A DNA stretch of 64,000 nucleotides, taken from NCBI GenBank assembly GCA_900548855.1, contig URMF01000012.1, forward strand, positions 8,640 to 72,639. Reading direction: 5' to 3'. This DNA is from an uncultured Eubacteriales bacterium (GTDB lineage Bacteria > Bacillota > Clostridia > Lachnospirales > Lachnospiraceae). The notes under the pieces are model-generated. The model did no database searches and was not told the DNA's origin. It saw only the letters and a program-made list of their open reading frames with translations. Below are positions 60,056-64,000 of this stretch, one piece after another. Each line of letters begins with the position of its first letter. Position 1 is the first letter of the stretch. Both the position numbers and the translations under genes were made by a program.

Positions 60056-60607
60056 ATGGAACTGATGAAAGGACGTCCGGAGGATACCGCCGGCAGATTA
60101 GAGAAAGAAATTAAGGTATATAATTTATTAGACAGTCTCGGGATAGAATATGAGCGAACCGACCATGAAGAAGCTAACACAATGGAGGCATGTAATGCGA
60201 TTGACAAGATTCTAGATGTCATTATTTGCAAGAACCTGTTTTTGTGCAACCGGCAGGAAACACAGTTTTATCTTTTGATGATGCCGGGGGACAAGCCCTT
60301 TAAAACAAAGGATTTATCAAAACAGATTGGCAGCGCCAGGCTTTCTTTTGGCAAGGAGGAATTTATGGAGAAATACTTAGATATCAAGCCGGGAGCGGTA
60401 TCCATTATGGGCTTGATGAACGATACAGAGCATCACGTTCAGCTATTGATGGATAAGCCGGTGGCAGACAGTGAGTATTTAGGCTGTCATCCGTGTGTCA
60501 GCACTTCCAGCCTGAAGCTGAAAACAAGGGATATTTTGGATAAATTTCTTCCAGCAGTGGGACATGAACCTATTGTGGTGGATTTGCCGGTACCAGATGC
60601 GGAATAA
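60056..60607 (+). CDS. YbaK/ProX-type aminoacyl-tRNA deacylase
   Basis: About 183 residues from the ATG at 60056 (aaggagg, 6 bases). It is a stand-alone INS/YbaK domain with NLFLCNRQETQFYLLMMPGDK, then GAVSIMGLMND and a HPCVSTSSLKLKTRD region. These proteins hydrolyse mischarged Ala- or Cys-tRNA(Pro). It sits directly before ribE. Confidence 0.88.
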   Translation: MELMKGRPEDTAGRLEKEIKVYNLLDSLGIEYERTDHEEANTMEACNAIDKILDVIICKNLFLCNRQETQFYLLMMPGDKPFKTKDLSKQIGSARLSFGKEEFMEKYLDIKPGAVSIMGLMNDTEHHVQLLMDKPVADSEYLGCHPCVSTSSLKLKTRDILDKFLPAVGHEPIVVDLPVPDAE

Positions 60608-60628
60608 TGGTTAGGAGGAAAGAATTGC

Positions 60629-61303
60629 ATGTTTACAGGAATTGTAGAAGAAATCGGAACGGTGGTTTCCGTCACCCAGGGTGCGAAAGCCGCAAAGCTG
60701 GCATTGCAAGGGAATTTGATATTTGAGGATATGCATATCGGAGATTCCATTGCGGTCAATGGTGTCTGCCTGACGGTCACAGAAAAAACATCAAATACCT
60801 TTATAGTGGATGTCATGCCGGAAACCTTGCGGCGTTCCTCGTTAGGAAAATTGTCGAAGGGAGGTAAGGTGAATATGGAACGTGCCATGGCGGCAAACGG
60901 ACGCTTTGGCGGACATATTGTCAGCGGCCATATTGACGGAACCGGAGAAATCGAAAGCTTTATCCGGGAAGATAATGCGGTGTGGGTAACAGTAAAGGCT
61001 TCCCCGAAGCTGTTAAAATATATTATCGAAAAGGGTTCCATAGCCATTGACGGCATTTCCCTGACGGTTGCCTATGTGGATGACCGCTGTTTTAAAGTGT
61101 CATTGATTCCTCACACAGCTTCTAATACAACTTTGTTGGCGAAGAAAGCCGGGGACATTGTAAACCTGGAAAATGATATTGTGGGAAAGTATATTGATAA
61201 GCTTCTGCATTTTGAGGATTCCAGGGCAGAGGCAGACGGAGCTGGGGAAAAAGCTTCCGGTGGAATTTCGGTGGACTTTCTTGCAGAGAATGGATTTATG
61301 TAA
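60629..61303 (+). CDS. ribE: Riboflavin synthase, alpha subunit
   Basis: 224 residues with two lumazine-binding repeats. Repeat 1 starts MFTGIVEEIGTV and contains AVNGVCLTV. Repeat 2 starts FGGHIVSGHIDGTG and contains AIDGISLTV. It converts two dimethylribityllumazines to riboflavin. Ribosome binding site aggagg. Confidence 0.95.
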   Translation: MFTGIVEEIGTVVSVTQGAKAAKLALQGNLIFEDMHIGDSIAVNGVCLTVTEKTSNTFIVDVMPETLRRSSLGKLSKGGKVNMERAMAANGRFGGHIVSGHIDGTGEIESFIREDNAVWVTVKASPKLLKYIIEKGSIAIDGISLTVAYVDDRCFKVSLIPHTASNTTLLAKKAGDIVNLENDIVGKYIDKLLHFEDSRAEADGAGEKASGGISVDFLAENGFM

Positions 61304-61386
61304 ACACATTGATTTGCGGTGATAAAAACTCATTTTTGTAAAATTATAAAATAAAAAACACAATAGATACACAAGGAGGTAGCGAA

Positions 61387-62589
61387 ATGTCAGAATTTAA
61401 CACAACATTGGAATTAGCTGAGGACTTGAAGGCTGGAAAATGTATCGTGATATTAGATGACGAAAACAGGGAGAATGAAGGAGATGTGATTTGTGCAGCG
61501 GAATTTGCCACCACAGAAAATGTAAATTTTATGGCAAGCTATGCAAGAGGTTTGATTTGTATGCCAATGGATGCAGGCTATACGGACAAGCTGAATCTCC
61601 CACAAATGTGCCTTACCAATACAGACAACCACTGTACTGCATTTTCTGTGTCAGTGGATCATGTCAGCACTACTACAGGAATTTCCGCTTATGAGAGAGG
61701 AATTACAGCCCGTAAATTTGTGGAGGATGGTGCAAAGCCGGAGGATTTCAGAAGACCGGGACATATGTTTCCGTTAGAGGCAAGACCGGGCGGAGTCATT
61801 GAAAGACAGGGACATACGGAAGCCACCGTTGATTTTATGAAGCTTGCAGGCTTGAAGCCGGCAGGCCTTTGCTGTGAAATCATGAAGGAAGACGGAATGA
61901 TGGCAAGGAAAGAGGATTTAATTGCTTTTGCAAAGAAGCATAACTTAAAAATCGGAACCATCGCAGATTTAATCCAGTACCGAAAGGAACATGAAGTATT
62001 TGTAGAGTGTGTTGCCAAGGCAAAGATGCCAACCCGCTATGGTGAATTTACAATATATGGTTATGTAAATAAGTTAAATGGTGAGCATCATGTGGCACTG
62101 GTAAAGGGTGACATTACGGATGGAAAACCGGTGCTCTGCCGGGTGCATTCCGAATGTCTGACCGGAGACGCATTGGGCTCCGCCCGCTGTGACTGCGGGC
62201 AGCAGTATGATGCGGCAATGAAAATGATTGCAAAAGAGGGACGGGGTGTGTTACTGTATTTACGTCAGGAAGGCCGTGGAATTGGTCTGATTAACAAAAT
62301 TCGTGCCTACGAGCTTCAGGACCATGGCAGGGATACCGTGGAGGCAAACCTGGAATTGGGATTTCCGGAGGATGCAAGGGATTACACGATTGGAACCCAG
62401 ATTTTAGTGGACCTTGGTGTAAAGGAAATGCGGTTAATGACAAACAATCCGCTTAAGGTGTATGGTCTGGAAGGGTATGGCTTAAGTATTGTGGAGCGTG
62501 TTCCGATTGTTATGGAGCCGGGGAAATATGATGAATTTTATCTGCGCACCAAGCAGGAAAAGATGGGGCATATTTTGAACTATAAGTGA
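61387..62589 (+). CDS. ribBA: Bifunctional DHBP synthase / GTP cyclohydrolase II
   Basis: 400 residues. The N-terminal DHBP synthase has [10 protein letters not shown] and RPGHMFPL. The C-terminal GTP cyclohydrolase II has the zinc cysteines in [20 protein letters not shown] and the catalytic [11 protein letters not shown]. It provides both starting branches of riboflavin synthesis. An excellent ribosome binding site (aaggaggt) lies upstream. Confidence 0.96.
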   Translation: MSEFNTTLELAEDLKAGKCIVILDDENRENEGDVICAAEFATTENVNFMASYARGLICMPMDAGYTDKLNLPQMCLTNTDNHCTAFSVSVDHVSTTTGISAYERGITARKFVEDGAKPEDFRRPGHMFPLEARPGGVIERQGHTEATVDFMKLAGLKPAGLCCEIMKEDGMMARKEDLIAFAKKHNLKIGTIADLIQYRKEHEVFVECVAKAKMPTRYGEFTIYGYVNKLNGEHHVALVKGDITDGKPVLCRVHSECLTGDALGSARCDCGQQYDAAMKMIAKEGRGVLLYLRQEGRGIGLINKIRAYELQDHGRDTVEANLELGFPEDARDYTIGTQILVDLGVKEMRLMTNNPLKVYGLEGYGLSIVERVPIVMEPGKYDEFYLRTKQEKMGHILNYK

Positions 62590-62634
62590 TTCCATAGCAG
62601 GCAGCGGTAAATCAGAATTTGAGGGAGTAAATGT

Positions 62635-63342
62635 ATGAACATTAATGATTATTCAATGTATTTTTCTGCGGAAACAATGATGGGACCCAATAGTGCAAGG
62701 ATTTTAGAGGAATTATTCACGAAGTACCCTTTACACCTTACAGGAAAAGATGAAGTTCTTGATTTAGGGTGCGGGACAGGCTTAACAAGCCTTATCATTG
62801 CAAAAGAAACCGGTGCAAAGGTCTATGCAAATGACCTTTGGATTCGTGCAGAGGACAATGCAAAGCGTTTTGAGCAGTGGGGTGTCAGAGAACAAATTAT
62901 TCCTATCTGTGAGGATGCGAATGAATTAAATTTTTCCCATAATCAATTTGATGCATTGGTCAGTATAGACTCTTATCATTACTTTGCAGGTGAAATCAAC
63001 TTTTTTGAAAATAAGATTTTGCCATTTCTTAAAAATAAGTCCGTGGTATTGATTGGTATTCCGGGTATTAAAAATGAATATAGCGGCCACTCGGAAGAAT
63101 TACTCTCCGAGTGGCTTGGTGATGAAGCCTATATGTTTAAGAGTACAAGCCAATGGAAGAAGATAATCGGAAATAGCGACAGAATCGAAACGATAAAAGT
63201 ATGGGAGATGGATTGCTTTAGCAATGCCTGGAATGAGTGGTTTGCTACGAATCACGAATATGCTGACGGTGATAAACAATACTTTGAAACATTGATTAAG
63301 CCATATACTTGTTTTGTTGGAATTTATGTTAAAATAAAATGA
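62635..63342 (+). CDS. Class I SAM-dependent methyltransferase
   Basis: 235 residues. Motif I VLDLGCGTGLTSLII, acidic motif II YANDLW and motif IV ALVSIDSYHYF. It resembles the small-molecule methyltransferases common in Firmicutes, with no assigned substrate. It interrupts the ribBA-ribH pair. Confidence 0.88.
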   Translation: MNINDYSMYFSAETMMGPNSARILEELFTKYPLHLTGKDEVLDLGCGTGLTSLIIAKETGAKVYANDLWIRAEDNAKRFEQWGVREQIIPICEDANELNFSHNQFDALVSIDSYHYFAGEINFFENKILPFLKNKSVVLIGIPGIKNEYSGHSEELLSEWLGDEAYMFKSTSQWKKIIGNSDRIETIKVWEMDCFSNAWNEWFATNHEYADGDKQYFETLIKPYTCFVGIYVKIK

Positions 63343-63404
63343 TAACTTCAAATTTGCAAGGAAAAAGCCATAAGGCATAACACAATAGAAAGGAAAGAAA
63401 AATT

Positions 63405-63866
63405 ATGAAAACATTAGAGGGAAAATTAGTTGCAAATGACATGAAAATCGGCATCGTTGCCGCAAGATTTAATGAGTTTATCGTATCCAAGTTAATTGGA
63501 GGAGCCATGGACGGATTAACCCGCCATGATATTCCAGAGGACAATGTTACCTTAGCCTGGGTGCCGGGAGCCTTTGAGATTCCGGTGGCAGCCAAGAAAA
63601 TGGCACAGTCCGGAAAGTATGATGCGGTAATCTGTCTGGGAACCGTAATTCGCGGTGCCACCAGCCACTATGATTATGTATGTAATGAGGTGTCAAAGGG
63701 AATCGCGCAGGTTTCTTTGGAAACGGGAGTTCCTGTTATGTTTGGCATTGTTACTACGGAAAATATTGAGCAGGCGATTGAGCGTGCAGGAACCAAGGCT
63801 GGTAACAAGGGTTATGACTGTGCACTTGGCGCAATCGAGATGGTGAATTTGTTAAAGCAGATGTAG
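63405..63866 (+). CDS. ribH: 6,7-dimethyl-8-ribityllumazine synthase
   Basis: 153 residues. [21 protein letters not shown], the [16 protein letters not shown] active-site loop with the conserved Arg and His, and [19 protein letters not shown] are all present. It forms the icosahedral shell enzyme for the penultimate riboflavin step. Last rib gene in the window. Confidence 0.96.
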   Translation: MKTLEGKLVANDMKIGIVAARFNEFIVSKLIGGAMDGLTRHDIPEDNVTLAWVPGAFEIPVAAKKMAQSGKYDAVICLGTVIRGATSHYDYVCNEVSKGIAQVSLETGVPVMFGIVTTENIEQAIERAGTKAGNKGYDCALGAIEMVNLLKQM

Positions 63867-63897
63867 AGCGCACAATTACCCGGACTTAGTTATATGG

Positions 63898-64000
63898 TAG
63901 GTGATTGCGAAACTCTTTATTTCAAAATGTGAGTTGTGCAAATGCAACAAATTTATGTTTGTAGGACATTTGAGAACGTCAGTGGTTAGCGAGGTGTTTT
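63898..64000. repeat. MITE-like inverted-repeat element, copy 4 (left end; right end not found in window)
   Basis: TAGGTGATTGCGAAAC starts a stretch of about 46 bases nearly identical to the left part of copy 1 (29083-29128), after which the two diverge. It lies 32 bases after ribH. Confidence 0.65.

Overview
The window looks like a chromosome segment of a gut Firmicute of the Clostridia, most likely Lachnospiraceae. The signs are moderate-to-low GC, strong AGGAGG-type ribosome binding sites, a clostridial agr-type peptide locus, a high-molecular-weight rubredoxin, a CXXC mini-protein of the CD1871A type and an FMN-riboswitch rib operon. The species assignment is inference. There are no rRNA genes, normal tRNA genes, CRISPR arrays or intact insertion sequences.

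Layout. 1-2.2 kb: end of purF, then purB. 2.3-5.2 kb: a complete agr-like quorum-sensing cassette in the order regulator, kinase, AgrB, AgrD; the 47-residue AgrD peptide gene is easily missed. 5.4-9.4 kb: a Gld-type ABC exporter operon. 9.5-18 kb: citrate synthase, flavin reductase-rubredoxin, an AI-2E family permease, a methyltransferase-like gene on the minus strand, a KtrAB-like potassium system and a YitJ-type methionine/folate enzyme. 17.9-21.8 kb: a MacB/FtsX-type ABC pair. 21.8-27.1 kb: a Na+/alanine symporter with an inserted domain and a structured leader, a thioredoxin-lipoprotein/CXXC peptide/Fe-S membrane protein trio, and an FAD-Rieske oxidoreductase.

27.1-42.6 kb is the most unusual region and appears to be an RNA-repair island. 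On the minus strand, two WYL-domain regulators lead to a PurF paralogue that lacks the glutaminase cysteine and then a 50-residue basic protein. Next comes a separately promoted RtcB ligase with an attenuator-like leader, a Cys-rich mini-protein, a MoxR-type AAA+ ATPase and a metallopeptidase/VWA protein with a duplicated, half-degenerate peptidase domain. On the plus strand, a secreted toxin-like protein with a possible partner precedes a second RtcB. After it come a non-coding segment with two tRNA-like modules and then a slipin (SPFH/Band-7) protein. RtcB with Band-7 proteins and tRNA-like RNAs has been proposed as an RNA-repair association in published comparative genomics (Burroughs and Aravind 2016, recalled from memory). 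The PurF-like/WYL/MoxR/VWA additions and a repeat family scattered through the intergenic spaces are what look new to me.

42.6-52 kb: a two-component system with an FtsX-type ABC transporter and an OmpR-type operator, a YefM-YoeB toxin-antitoxin pair with a two-palindrome operator, and unknown membrane proteins. 52-64 kb: an FMN riboswitch and the riboflavin genes ribD, ribE, ribBA and ribH. About 7 kb of unrelated accessory genes (acetyltransferase, nucleotidyltransferase, phosphatase, Imm51-like protein, PAS protein, HNH nuclease, a small hydrophobic toxin-like peptide, alpha/beta hydrolase, YbaK) separates ribD from ribE. All functions are read from sequence motifs; no database search was run.
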